From Clostridia bacterium (GTDB lineage Bacteria > Bacillota > Clostridia > Christensenellales > Aristaeellaceae): a DNA stretch of 30,924 nt. The DNA lies in assembly GCA_016297535.1 (NCBI GenBank), contig JAEDGL010000010.1:1-30924 (forward strand). Reading direction: 5' to 3'. Shown here piece after piece: positions 14,232 through 22,509 of this stretch (the stretch's first letter is position 1; the number at the start of each line of letters is the position of its first letter). The position numbers and the translations under genes are program-made. Below the pieces are notes generated by a model. It searched no databases and was not told where the DNA came from. It saw only the letters and a list, made by a program, of their open reading frames with translations.

Positions 14232-14630
14232 ATGGTAAAGATGAAACAAATCAGGAAAACTGGCCTCCTGTTACTGCTGTGCGCCATGCTGCCGGTTTTG
14301 AACGCATGTCACGCAAACCCCTCACAGCAGCAGCTGTACAGCAGGATGTTTGCGCATTTTGAAAGCTATGGCCTTGCCTGCGAGCTGCAAACGATGGAGC
14401 CGGAGCGCGAAGCGCCCATCTACAAATCCAGCGCGTGGCAGAGGCTGATGCTTAACGGGGAGGAAGTGCTGGTGTATTTTGACGACAGCAACCGGGCGGA
14501 TTACCTGTGCAGCTTTGTGGATGAAGAGGCGTTTGGCCCGGCCTGGCGCTTTGGCCTGCGCTTTGTGCTGGTATACGCCGGTGAAGATCCCGTGGTGCTG
14601 CAGGCGCTTAACGCTATCGAGAACGATTGA
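14232..14630 (+). CDS. small predicted lipoprotein of unknown function
   Basis: A 132-residue protein with a basic start, a leucine-rich signal (LLLLLCAMLP) and a lipobox-like LNAC ending at Cys26, so it is probably lipidated by Lgt and anchored outside the membrane. The mature part is soluble, has no repeats, and matches no family I recognise. Two ATGs in frame are possible (14232 and 14241); AAAGGA is very close to the first and far from the second, so the start is uncertain by three codons. The only good upstream promoter is at 13904-13932. A terminator stands 160 bases downstream; the stretch 14631-14745 holds nothing convincing. Confidence 0.7.
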   Translation: MVKMKQIRKTGLLLLLCAMLPVLNACHANPSQQQLYSRMFAHFESYGLACELQTMEPEREAPIYKSSAWQRLMLNGEEVLVYFDDSNRADYLCSFVDEEAFGPAWRFGLRFVLVYAGEDPVVLQALNAIEND

Positions 14631-14745
14631 CGAATGCCTGCGCGATGGATGGTTTTCGGGGCAAATTGCCGGAGAAAGCAGTGGATGAACGATCAGCTGC
14701 TTTTGCATACGGATTCTCCCCGATGGAAAAATGAAGGCATTTCAA

Positions 14746-14786
14746 TCAGAAAAGCTCCCGAAAACCAGCAGGGGAAATCGGGAGCT
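14746..14786 (-). terminator. terminator of the ecf-truA-degV operon
   Basis: AGCTCCCGA (14753-14761) pairs with TCGGGAGCT (14778-14786). On the minus strand it is followed by TTTCTGATT. It lies 35 bases past the degV stop. Confidence 0.65.
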
Positions 14787-14790
14787 CAGG

Positions 14791-14811
14791 GCGCGGCTTC
14801 CGCGCTTTTTT
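14791..14811 (+). terminator. terminator for the lipoprotein transcript
   Basis: GCGCGG-CTT-CCGCGC (14791-14805) followed by TTTTTT, a compact classic terminator on the plus strand, just before the degV stop codon. Confidence 0.75.
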
Positions 14812-14820
14812 GTTTGTCTG

Positions 14821-15708
14821 TTACAGGGAGCGTTCGTCACCCCAGAAGTACAGCGCCACGGTGCCGGGGCCGGTATGACTGCCGATGGTGGTGCCGATGC
14901 TGTAAATGGCAACCTTGCCATTCAGCTTGGGGAAACGCTCCTCCACCAGCTTGGCCACCGCCTGGGCATCCTCCAGACAGGCGGAATGGGAAATGTAGCA
15001 TTTTCCGCTGTAATCCAGGCCGCCCTGGGCATGCTCCTCCATCTTTTTCACAATCTGGCGGATCACCTTGGCCTTGCCGCGGTGCTTTTCGCGCGGAATC
15101 AGCTTGCCCTCGCTGTTTACGTTGAGCAGGGGGCAGATGTGCAGCGCGGTGCCAAACCAGCCGCTCACCTTGGATACGCGGCCGCCCTTAATAAAAAAGG
15201 TAAGGTCGGTGGAAAAGAACCAGTGGTGCACGCGGTTTTTGTTGGCTTCGGCCCAGTCGCGCACTTCCTCGATGGTTTTGCCCTCGTCGCGCAAATCGGC
15301 CAGCTTATCCATCAGCAGGCCGTAGCCGGAGGCCACCGTCAGAGAGTCCATCACATACAGCTTGCGTTCCGGGTATCTGGCGCGCAGCTCCTCGGCGGCA
15401 ATGCGGGCGGAGTTGATGGTGCCGGAAAGACCGCCGGACAGGGTCAGGTGCAGAATATCCTTGCCCTCGGAGAGAAATTTTTCAAAGTAGGCAACGTATT
15501 CTTCCACGTTTACCTGAGAGGTGCGGGTGTCTGCGCCGTCCACCATGGCCTGATAGAATTTGTCAAAGGGCACCGTCTGTCCCAGATCATCCGGGTAACC
15601 CACGCCATCCAGAAAGTAGTGGAAGCAGAGATAATGTATATCGCGCTGCGCAAAATGCTCCTGTGTTAAATCGGCGGTGGAGCAGCAGCTGAGAATATAG
15701 TTGGTCAT
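14821..15708 (-). CDS. DegV family fatty-acid-binding protein
   Basis: A 295-residue member of the DegV family, cytoplasmic proteins that bind one fatty acid; in Bacillota the FakB members present it to the kinase FakA. Seen here: the N-terminal CSTADLTQE region, the TRTSQVNVEEYVAYFEKFL stretch (usually T-S-Q-P), the LTLSGGLSGTINSA loop, FFIKGGRVSK, and a C-terminal GTTIGSHTGPGTVALYFWG, all family hallmarks. The ribosome binding site before ATG 15708 is weak. No fakA-like gene is in the window. It follows truA by 73 bases on the same strand and ends in a terminator, so it is probably the last gene of the ecf operon, although a separate promoter in the gap is possible. Confidence 0.9.
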   Translation of the reverse strand: MTNYILSCCSTADLTQEHFAQRDIHYLCFHYFLDGVGYPDDLGQTVPFDKFYQAMVDGADTRTSQVNVEEYVAYFEKFLSEGKDILHLTLSGGLSGTINSARIAAEELRARYPERKLYVMDSLTVASGYGLLMDKLADLRDEGKTIEEVRDWAEANKNRVHHWFFSTDLTFFIKGGRVSKVSGWFGTALHICPLLNVNSEGKLIPREKHRGKAKVIRQIVKKMEEHAQGGLDYSGKCYISHSACLEDAQAVAKLVEERFPKLNGKVAIYSIGTTIGSHTGPGTVALYFWGDERSL

Positions 15709-15781
15709 GGAGGATCACTCGCTTTCTATATAGATGGTTGATAATGGAAATTTCGCGAAGCACGGGAAAAAATCCTGCCTG

Positions 15782-16573
15782 CTAAGGCTCGTCGGCATAA
15801 TAAACGCGGGTCAGCTCCAGCCCGCAGGCAGGGGCCGTCATGCCAAGCGCCAGCCGGTCGCCTGTGGCAAGCGCGGTACGGAAGGCATCCTCCGGGATAC
15901 GCCCCATGCCGATTTCCAGCAGCGAACCGGCAATAATTCGCACCATGTTGTACAAAAAAGCGTTTCCGCACACGGTAAGGGTGAGCAGCTCGCCCTGCTG
16001 AAGAAGACGAGCTTCCGTCAGCGTGCGCACGGTGGTTTTGGCCGTGCCGCCGGCTGCCTGGAACGCCGCAAAATCGTGCGTGCCAAGCAGGTCGGGCAAT
16101 GCCTGCTGCATGCGGGCAATATCCAGCCGGTAGGGCACATGGGCGGTGATGTTGCGGTACAGGGCGCTGGCGTGCGGCGCGTGGTGGATGCGGTAGGTAT
16201 AGCGCTTGCCCTGCGCATCAAACCGGGCATGAAAATCTCCCGGCACCTCGCGCCCGGCCAGAATGCGGATATCCGGCGGCAGGCAGGTGTTGAGCGCAAA
16301 GGCGTACTTGTCTGCCGGAATGCGGCTGAAGGTGTCAAAATGAAAGCGCTGCCCCAGGGCGTGAACGCCTGCGTCGGTGCGGCTGGCGCCGGTCACGCGC
16401 ACGGGCGTATGGATCAGCTTTTCCAGCGCCTCCTCCACGCGCTGCTGTACGGCCACGGCATTTTCCTGCAGCTGCCAGCCCGCGTAGTTGGTGCCGTCGT
16501 AGCTTATGGTAAGCAGAAGGCGGCGGGTTCCCTCGGGCGGCGCCTGCCGGATGATGGGGGGCAGGTCCGTCAT
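15782..16573 (-). CDS. truA: tRNA pseudouridine(38-40) synthase TruA
   Basis: Converts uridines 38-40 of the tRNA anticodon stem to pseudouridine. The catalytic aspartate lies in ASRTDAGVHALGQ; LTISYDGTNYAGWQLQ near the start, RYTYRI and NAFLYNMVRIIAGSLLEIGMG are further signatures. 263 residues, normal for the family, with a slightly long N-terminal extension before the first strand. The ATG at 16573 overlaps the ecfT stop (ATGA), so this start is preferred to an ATG six codons upstream. truA after ecfT is a common arrangement in Bacillota. Confidence 0.94.
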   Translation of the reverse strand: MTDLPPIIRQAPPEGTRRLLLTISYDGTNYAGWQLQENAVAVQQRVEEALEKLIHTPVRVTGASRTDAGVHALGQRFHFDTFSRIPADKYAFALNTCLPPDIRILAGREVPGDFHARFDAQGKRYTYRIHHAPHASALYRNITAHVPYRLDIARMQQALPDLLGTHDFAAFQAAGGTAKTTVRTLTEARLLQQGELLTLTVCGNAFLYNMVRIIAGSLLEIGMGRIPEDAFRTALATGDRLALGMTAPACGLELTRVYYADEP

Positions 16574-17376
16574 GCGATCCACTTCCCGCACAGAATGGTC
16601 AGCAGCAGCGTGCCTACGGTAATCAGCAGCGCATAGAGATCGCTGCGGGTGTAGCGCAGCACGCGCAGACGGGTGCGTCCCTCACCGCCGTGATAGCAGC
16701 GCGCCTCCATCGCCATGGCCAGCTCGCCCGCCCGGCGGAAGGCGCTTACAAACAGCGGCACCAGCAAAGGAATCATCGCCTTAGCGCGCTTGAGCAGATT
16801 GCCGCTTTCAAAATCCGCGCCGCGGGCCATCTGCGCCTTCATAATCTTGTCCGCTTCCTCAATCAGGGTGGGGATAAAGCGCAGGGCGATGGTCATCATC
16901 ATGGCCAGCTCGTGCGCGGGAAAGCGGATGACCCGGAGGGGCTTCAGCAGCAGCTCGATCCCGTCGCTCAGCGCAACGGGCGAGGTGGTCAGCGTAAGCA
17001 GCGATGTACCCGCCACCAGGAACACCAGACGCATGCCAAAGTGAATGGCGGTGATGAAGCCCTCCTTTGTGATTTTCAGAAAGCCCAGCCTGAGCCAGAG
17101 AGTTTCACCGGTGGAAAAGAACAGGTTGAGCACAAAGGTGAGAATCAGCAGAAAGCGCAGGGGCTTGAGGGATTTGAGCAGGTGCTTGAGCGTGAGCCCG
17201 GACAGCCGGGTGGCCAGCAGCACATAGGCAAACGGGATGATATACCAGATGGGGCTTGAAACACAGAAGATGATGGCGATATAGAAAATGGTCAGGATGA
17301 TCTTCATGCGGGGATCCAGCCTGTGCACCGCCGTATTGCCGGGCATGTACTGGCCCAGGGTGATGTCTCTCAGCAT
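16570..17376 (-). CDS. ecfT: ECF transporter transmembrane subunit EcfT
   Basis: The membrane coupling subunit of energy-coupling-factor transporters for vitamins and metals. 268 residues, opening with GQYMPGNTAVHRLDPRMKI, typical for EcfT, then several TM helices and the two cytoplasmic coupling helices with Ala-Arg motifs (MARGAD and MEARCYHGG) that contact the two ATPases. Its start overlaps the end of ecfA2 by 7 bases and its stop overlaps truA. No S-component gene is present in the window, so this is a shared (group II) module. Confidence 0.94.
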   Translation of the reverse strand: MLRDITLGQYMPGNTAVHRLDPRMKIILTIFYIAIIFCVSSPIWYIIPFAYVLLATRLSGLTLKHLLKSLKPLRFLLILTFVLNLFFSTGETLWLRLGFLKITKEGFITAIHFGMRLVFLVAGTSLLTLTTSPVALSDGIELLLKPLRVIRFPAHELAMMMTIALRFIPTLIEEADKIMKAQMARGADFESGNLLKRAKAMIPLLVPLFVSAFRRAGELAMAMEARCYHGGEGRTRLRVLRYTRSDLYALLITVGTLLLTILCGKWIA

Positions 17377-18236
17377 GCGGGATCCTCCTTTCCGGCAAGG
17401 CGCAGAATGGCGTGGCGCACCTCGTCCAGCGTGTACAGGTCATCCGGCAGGTCAAAGCCCTCGGCGCGCAGGGCATGGGCCAGCTTGGCGGCCTCCGGCA
17501 CATCCAGCCCGATGGATTGCAAAAGCTCCTGCTGCATAAACACCTCGCGCGGGGTGCCGGTGAGCACCATTTCGCCCTTGCTCATCACCACCAGCCGGGT
17601 GGCCAGGGTGGAAATATCATCCATGCTGTGGCTTACCATGATGACGGTCAGCCCGCCGGCGGCGTGCAGATTGCGGATCATGGCAAGAATGCTGCGCCGG
17701 CCAGCGGGATCCAGCCCGGCGGTAGGCTCGTCCAGGATCAGCACCTTGGGCTGCATGGCCAGAACGCCCGCGATGGCTACGCGGCGCATTTGCCCGCCGC
17801 TGAGCTCAAAGGGGGATCGTTCGGCAATGGCATCGTAATCCAGCCCCACCTGCTCCATGGCGTGGCGCACGCGGCGGTCGATTTCCTCCCCGGACAGGCC
17901 CATGTTTTTGGGCCCGAAGGCGATGTCCTTGGCAACGGTTTCTTCAAACAGCTGGTATTCGGGGTACTGGAACACCAATCCAACCTTTTTGCGCACCTCC
18001 AGCAGGCTTACGCCCTTTTCGCTCAGGTCCAGCCCGTCTACCACCACGCGGCCCTCGGTGGCCCTGGCCAGCCCGTTCAGGTGCTGCACAAGGGTGGTCT
18101 TGCCGCTGCCGGTGTGCCCGAGCAGGCCGATGAGCTCGCCATCCTCAATGGTCAGGTTGACGTCATGAAGGGCCACGGCGGCAAAGGGACTGCCGGGCAT
18201 GTAGGTATGCGTCAGGTGTTCAATCGTTATCGGCAT
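17370..18236 (-). CDS. ecfA2: ECF transporter ATP-binding subunit EcfA2
   Basis: An ABC ATPase that powers vitamin uptake as a heterodimer with EcfA1. 288 residues with Walker A GHTGSGKTT, Q-loop FQYPEYQLFEETV (the FPEYQLF-type sequence of EcfA2), signature LSGGQMRR, Walker B VLILDEPTAGLD, and switch His in VSHSMDD. The C-terminal part carries the ECF-type regulatory helix (GLDVPEAAKLAHALR). The start at 18236 overlaps the ecfA1 end by 10 bases. Confidence 0.94.
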   Translation of the reverse strand: MPITIEHLTHTYMPGSPFAAVALHDVNLTIEDGELIGLLGHTGSGKTTLVQHLNGLARATEGRVVVDGLDLSEKGVSLLEVRKKVGLVFQYPEYQLFEETVAKDIAFGPKNMGLSGEEIDRRVRHAMEQVGLDYDAIAERSPFELSGGQMRRVAIAGVLAMQPKVLILDEPTAGLDPAGRRSILAMIRNLHAAGGLTVIMVSHSMDDISTLATRLVVMSKGEMVLTGTPREVFMQQELLQSIGLDVPEAAKLAHALRAEGFDLPDDLYTLDEVRHAILRLAGKEDPAC

Positions 18237-19072
18237 AGCTTCTGCTTCAGCTCCTTTACCATATCCTGTACCGTAAGAATGCCGGAGGGCAGATCCATCC
18301 CGTCCCGGCGCAGCTCCATGGCCAGCTCCGCCATGGGCGGCACATCCAGCCCCAGGGCCTTGATATCCTCCACCCGGGCAAAAACCTCGGCGGGGGTTCC
18401 GTCCATGGCTACCTGGCCCCTGTTCATTACTACAACGCGGTCGGCCTGCGCGGCCTCCTCCATAAAGTGGGTAATCCACAAAACGGTCATGCCCTGCTCG
18501 CGGTTCAACCGGCGCACGGTTTTCAGCACGTCCGCGCGGCCGGAGGGATCCAGCATGGCGGTGGCCTCGTCCAGAATCATCACCTCCGGCTGCATGGCCA
18601 GCACGCCCGCTACGGCAACGCGCTGCTTCTGTCCGCCGGAAAGCATGTGCGGCGCAAAATCGGCGCGGTGCGTCATTCGCACGGCCTCCAGCGCGGCGTC
18701 GATGCGGGGAATCATCTCCGGCTGCGGCACGCCCAGGTTTTCAAGGCCAAAGGCCACGTCCTCGCGCACCACGTTGGCCACGATCTGGTTGTCCGGGTTC
18801 TGAAACACCATGCCCGCGTGCCGGCGAACCGTCCAGGTCTGCTCCTCGGCGGAGGTGTCCAGCCCGCATACCAGCACGCGGCCTTCGGTGGGCAGGTACA
18901 GCGCGTTCATCATTTTGGCAAGCGTACTCTTGCCGCTGCCGTTGTGCCCAAGCACCGCCACAAAGGAGCCCTTTTCAATGTCAAGGCTCACATGATCCAC
19001 GGCCGGGGTGTCGGCATCCTCGTACTCATAGCAGACGTTTTCGGTCTGCACAGGATAAATGGTCTGTTCCAT
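18227..19072 (-). CDS. ecfA1: ECF transporter ATP-binding subunit EcfA1
   Basis: The partner ATPase of EcfA2. 281 residues with Walker A GHNGSGKST, Q-loop FQNPDNQIVANVV (the EcfA1-type sequence), signature LSGGQKQR, Walker B VMILDEATAMLDP and switch His in WITHFMEEA. It ends in the ECF regulatory segment (LGLDVPPMAELAMELR). It starts 10 bases after the riboflavin kinase gene, and its AAAGGAG overlaps the end of that gene at an unusually long spacing, so translation may depend on coupling. Confidence 0.94.
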   Translation of the reverse strand: MEQTIYPVQTENVCYEYEDADTPAVDHVSLDIEKGSFVAVLGHNGSGKSTLAKMMNALYLPTEGRVLVCGLDTSAEEQTWTVRRHAGMVFQNPDNQIVANVVREDVAFGLENLGVPQPEMIPRIDAALEAVRMTHRADFAPHMLSGGQKQRVAVAGVLAMQPEVMILDEATAMLDPSGRADVLKTVRRLNREQGMTVLWITHFMEEAAQADRVVVMNRGQVAMDGTPAEVFARVEDIKALGLDVPPMAELAMELRRDGMDLPSGILTVQDMVKELKQKLCR

Positions 19073-19082
19073 CGTGCTTTGT

Positions 19083-19502
19083 TCAAACTCCTTTGGTTAA
19101 TTGGGGCTCATTCTCCTGCGCCCAGGCAAGGGCGCTGCGCCTGTCCTGCGCAAGCTGGTCGCGCAGCGCATCCAGCGAGGGGAAGGTGATTTCCGGCCGC
19201 AAAAAGGCGCGGTAGCACAGCCTGAGACGCGCGCCGTACAGCGCCTGCTGCGGATGCCCCAGCAGATGCGCCTCCACCGTGGGCATGCCGCCCGGAGCGG
19301 TGGGATGCCTGCCCTGATTGAGAATGGCCACATAGCTGCGATCCTCTCCCTCCACCCGGGCAACGCCCACATACACGCCCTCGCGCGGCCAGGGACGGCT
19401 GTGCGGATCATAAGCGAGGTTCGCGGTGGGAAATCCCAGCCTGCTGCCCAGCTGCTTGCCGGGCACAATCCGGCCCGTCAGTTCAAACGGCAGCTCGGTC
19501 AT
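19083..19502 (-). CDS. stand-alone riboflavin kinase domain protein
   Basis: Predicted to phosphorylate riboflavin to FMN. The 139 residues cover only the flavokinase domain of RibF: GKQLGSRLGFPTANL (15-29) is the nucleotide/flavin loop, EGVYVGVA follows, NQGRHPTAP corresponds to the usual N-x-G-x-PT, and Glu77 in VEAHLLG is the likely catalytic base. The N-terminal FMN adenylyltransferase domain of normal bacterial RibF is absent, so it would make FMN but not FAD. ATG 19502 has GGGAGG 7 bases upstream; ATGs at 19508 and 19547 have none. It heads the ecfA1-ecfA2-ecfT-truA operon, suggesting use of an imported flavin, but no riboflavin S-component is visible. Confidence 0.87.
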   Translation of the reverse strand: MTELPFELTGRIVPGKQLGSRLGFPTANLAYDPHSRPWPREGVYVGVARVEGEDRSYVAILNQGRHPTAPGGMPTVEAHLLGHPQQALYGARLRLCYRAFLRPEITFPSLDALRDQLAQDRRSALAWAQENEPQLTKGV

Positions 19503-19545
19503 GCGCATCCCTCCCGCAAAAAAGACTGCTTTTTCAAAGCGTCTC

Positions 19546-19574
19546 ATTATACCGCGTAAGAGAAGGAAACGCAA
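19546..19574 (-). promoter_or_regulatory. promoter of the riboflavin kinase-ecf-truA operon
   Basis: On the minus strand TTGCGT (19574-19569), a 17-base spacer, perfect TATAAT (19551-19546). No FMN riboswitch fits in the short leader. Confidence 0.65.
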
Positions 19575-19593
19575 TTCAAATTGCCAAAATGGC

Positions 19594-19622
19594 TTTAAAA
19601 TCGCCGCGCTTTGTGGTATAAT
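19594..19622 (+). promoter_or_regulatory. promoter of the esterase-tlyA operon
   Basis: TTTAAA (19594-19599), a 17-base spacer, perfect TATAAT (19617-19622). An inverted repeat GCCA-AAA-TGGC (19583-19593) sits between this and the divergent promoter and could bind a shared regulator. Confidence 0.6.
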
Positions 19623-19672
19623 AAACCTATCCATGGGGATTCTGATAAGCAATATGCAAGGAGGAAAAACAA

Positions 19673-20458
19673 ATGATCTTTACTGATTTTCACTTTTTCA
19701 GCGAGGTACTTGGGATCCAGACCGCGGCTTATGTGCTTTTGCCGGATGAGAAGGTGATGAAGCAATCCAAAGAACCTCTTCCGGTGCTGTATCTGCTGCA
19801 CGGGCTGAGCGATGACCACACCATGTGGATGCGCCAGACGATGGTGGAGCAGTTTGCGCGCCAGTACAGGCTGTGCATTGTCATGCCTGCGGCGAACCGC
19901 TCCTTCTATATGGACATGGCGCATGGCGCCAAATACGACACCTTCATCGCCGAGGAGCTGCCCCGCGTGATCGAAACGTACTTCCCCGTGGGCCGCAAGC
20001 GCGAGCACCGCTTTGCCGCCGGCCTTTCCATGGGCGGCTACGGCGCGATGAAGCTGGGCCTTACCCGTCCCGGCCGCTATGCGGCGGTGGCAAGCCTTTC
20101 CGGCGCGCTGGACATGCTGGGCAACTACGAGCGCAGAAAGAAAATCAACCCGGATTATCTGGCCGAGATGGATGATATTTACGGCAGTGAAAAGCAGCTG
20201 AAAAACGGCAAGGGCAACCTGAACCGCCTGGCGGATAAGCTGGCCAAAACCCCGGAAAAGGCGCCCAAAATGTATGTTGCCTGCGGCACGGAGGATTTCC
20301 TGTTTGCGGCCAACGAGGGCTTCCATGCCCGTTATGGCAAGGTGTTTGATATGGAGTACCACACCGAGCCCGGCATTCACAACTGGCCCTTCTGGAACCG
20401 CCACATCGAAAGGGTGCTGGCCTGGCTGCCGCTTGAAAAGGCGAAGGAAGAGGAATGA
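19673..20458 (+). CDS. esterase D/S-formylglutathione hydrolase-like serine esterase
   Basis: A 261-residue alpha/beta hydrolase of the esterase D (PF00756) type, close in layout to tributyrin esterases of Bacillota. The catalytic triad can be read: Ser119 in GLSMGG, Asp208 in CGTEDFLF, His236 in PGIHNWPFW. LYLLHGLSDDHTMW provides the oxyanion region. No signal peptide, so cytoplasmic. AAGGAGG is 8 bases before the ATG. The last codons overlap the start of the TlyA-like gene (ATGA). Substrate is unknown; short-chain acyl esters are typical of the family. Confidence 0.9.
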   Translation: MIFTDFHFFSEVLGIQTAAYVLLPDEKVMKQSKEPLPVLYLLHGLSDDHTMWMRQTMVEQFARQYRLCIVMPAANRSFYMDMAHGAKYDTFIAEELPRVIETYFPVGRKREHRFAAGLSMGGYGAMKLGLTRPGRYAAVASLSGALDMLGNYERRKKINPDYLAEMDDIYGSEKQLKNGKGNLNRLADKLAKTPEKAPKMYVACGTEDFLFAANEGFHARYGKVFDMEYHTEPGIHNWPFWNRHIERVLAWLPLEKAKEEE

Positions 20459-21276
20459 AGAAAAACAGCACAGCCATCGAACGGCTGCTTAACGAAGGCT
20501 TTTTTGAAACGCGGGAGGCCGCGCTGCCCTATCTGATGAGCGGCGCGGTGTACTGCGGCGCCATGCAGGTAACCACAGGCGGGCAGAAGGTGCCGCTTGA
20601 CAGGCCCATGACCGTACGCGGCCTGGACGAGCGCTATGTCAGCAAGGGCGGATACAAGCTGGAAGGCGCGATTGCCGACTTTGGCATTGACGTTGGCGGC
20701 CGCGTGTGCATCGACGCGGGCGCGTGCACCGGCGGCTTTACGGATTGCCTGGTCAAGCACGGCGCAAGGCTGGTGTACGCGGTGGAGGTGGGCTTTGGCC
20801 AGCTGGCGGGCAGCCTTGCGCAGGACAGCCGGGTGGTGAATCTGGAAAAAACCAATCTGGGCGATGAAAAGCTGCTCTCGCTGGACCCGGTACCCACTTT
20901 GGGCAGCGTTGATCTCAGCTATCTGTCGCTGGTAAAGGCGGTGCCGCAGTACCGCGCCATCATGCGGGGATCGGGCGAGCTGATGTGCCTGGTAAAGCCT
21001 TTGTTTGAAACGGAGGATGCCCAGGCCCGCCGCACGGGCGAAATTGATCCCGGCAGCTTTGAAGCGCTTTTGCGCAGGCTGTGCGACACGCTGGATGCGC
21101 AGCCGCAAACGCATGCCGTGGCCGTTACCAACAGCCCTGTGACGGGCAACAATGGCACGCATGAATTTTTCCTGCACGTGCGCTTTGGAGCACAGCCCGC
21201 GCCCCGCGTAACGGATGAGGCCATCCACCTTGCCGTGGAACGTGTGCTGGCTTTGCAAAAATATCATAAGTCCTGA
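20455..21276 (+). CDS. TlyA family rRNA 2'-O-methyltransferase
   Basis: A 273-residue protein with an N-terminal S4-like RNA-binding domain (about 5-60) and an FtsJ/RrmJ-type methyltransferase domain. The linker YVSKGGYKL (61-69) is the family hallmark. DAGACTGGFTDCL (87-99) is the SAM-binding motif I, and VDLSYLSL and LVKPLFE hold the later Asp and Lys of the catalytic K-D-K set. Mycobacterial TlyA methylates 16S C1409 and 23S C1920; whether both sites are used here is not known. The S4 part is more divergent than the rest. ATG overlaps the esterase TGA. Confidence 0.9.
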   Translation: MKKNSTAIERLLNEGFFETREAALPYLMSGAVYCGAMQVTTGGQKVPLDRPMTVRGLDERYVSKGGYKLEGAIADFGIDVGGRVCIDAGACTGGFTDCLVKHGARLVYAVEVGFGQLAGSLAQDSRVVNLEKTNLGDEKLLSLDPVPTLGSVDLSYLSLVKAVPQYRAIMRGSGELMCLVKPLFETEDAQARRTGEIDPGSFEALLRRLCDTLDAQPQTHAVAVTNSPVTGNNGTHEFFLHVRFGAQPAPRVTDEAIHLAVERVLALQKYHKS

Positions 21277-21351
21277 CCGGATCCGGTGGGAACAAACTCC
21301 ACCTGTGAATCGTTCTGATGAATAGACGGTCCGGAAGGAGGCAAACGATCC

Positions 21352-22509
21352 ATGAAGAAAAAGCTTTTGGGATGGCTGGTGCTGGTCCTGTGCCTGCTGG
21401 CAGGCAGCGCGCTTGCGGCGGATTTTGGCGTGGTATACCGTACGGATGCTCTCAATCTGCGTGGGCAGGGCAGCTCCAGCAGCGAGTGGCTGGGCAGCTA
21501 TCCGCGCGGAACCTGGGTGGAGATCACCGGTAGCCAGAACAACTTTTACCGCGTGCGCACGCCCGACGGACGCACCGGCTATATGAGCAAAAACTATATC
21601 GATACCGTTGGCAGCGAAGACCAGGTCTGGATGGTGGAGGTCAACAATGCCAACGGGGGCGCGTTTCTCAACTTCCGTGCCCAGCCCAGCTTCAATGCGC
21701 AGGTGCTGGATATCTTCTATAACGGCGTGCCCCTGCGCGCCAGCGCGCTCAACAACGGCTGGTTTACCGTGGAGCTGAACGGGCAGACCGGCTATGTGCG
21801 CAGCGAATATGTGATCAATCACAGCTTTCGCTATGGCAGCGGCACCGTTGCCACCATCAAAACGCCCAACAATGGCGGCCTGAACCTGCGAAACGGCCCC
21901 GGCATGAACTACGGCGTGATCGGCCAGTTCCCGGGCGACAGCTATGTCAGCGTGCTGGCAGAGGGCAAGGACTGGTGGTGCGTGGCCGTAAACGGTCTGG
22001 TGGGTTACATGAATGACGACTACCTGGTCAAGGGTTTGCAAAGCGCCCGGGATATTGCGGCGGGCAGCACCCCGGGCGGCGGCTCCTGGACGGGCGGAGC
22101 CCCCTATGCCGTGGTCAGCAATCCGGTGTCCACGCAGGCGCTCAACCTGCGGCGCTACGCAAGCACCGCCTCCGAGGTGCTGGACAAGCTGTACAACGGC
22201 GAAAAGCTGTGGGTGGATGAGCAGGGCACCGAGTGGTGTGCCGTTACGCATCAGGATACCGGCATGTCCGGCTATGTGATGACCCAGTACGTGCGCCTGT
22301 ACAACCTGTCCGCCACGCCCGTGCGCCGGGTAAACCATCCAGCCGGCAGCTATGTCAACCTGCGTTCCTCGCCCAATATGGGCGCAAACAATGTGCAGCT
22401 GCGCGTGCCTCACGGTGCCAGCGTAACCATCGTAAGCCCGGGGCCGGATTGGTGCAGGGTGCGCTACGGCGGCGTTACCGGCTATATGATGAGCTACTTT
22501 CTCCAATAG
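21352..22509 (+). CDS. secreted protein with five bacterial SH3 repeats
   Basis: A 385-residue protein with a clear signal peptide (cleavage near GSALA-A23) and five SH3b units separated by short linkers. Each has the L-N-x-R-x-x-x-S/P block near its start (LNLRGQGS, LNFRAQPS, LNLRNGPG, LNLRRYAS, VNLRSSPN) and GY(M/V) near its end. Such repeats bind peptidoglycan or cell-wall polymers. There is no attached catalytic domain, so it is probably a wall-binding or sensing protein. A low-complexity SxxGGGSWTGG linker separates repeats 3 and 4. AAGGAGG is 9 bases before the ATG. The 3' end overlaps the convergent membrane-protein gene by 16 bases. Confidence 0.9.
   Translation: MKKKLLGWLVLVLCLLAGSALAADFGVVYRTDALNLRGQGSSSSEWLGSYPRGTWVEITGSQNNFYRVRTPDGRTGYMSKNYIDTVGSEDQVWMVEVNNANGGAFLNFRAQPSFNAQVLDIFYNGVPLRASALNNGWFTVELNGQTGYVRSEYVINHSFRYGSGTVATIKTPNNGGLNLRNGPGMNYGVIGQFPGDSYVSVLAEGKDWWCVAVNGLVGYMNDDYLVKGLQSARDIAAGSTPGGGSWTGGAPYAVVSNPVSTQALNLRRYASTASEVLDKLYNGEKLWVDEQGTEWCAVTHQDTGMSGYVMTQYVRLYNLSATPVRRVNHPAGSYVNLRSSPNMGANNVQLRVPHGASVTIVSPGPDWCRVRYGGVTGYMMSYFLQ

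Noticed and set aside
14653..14742. 29-codon ORF after the lipoprotein gene
   Set aside because: No ribosome binding site and no recognisable features; probably part of the 3' untranslated region.
19503..19545. FMN riboswitch before the riboflavin kinase gene
   Set aside because: The leader after the predicted transcription start is only about 40 bases, too short for the aptamer.
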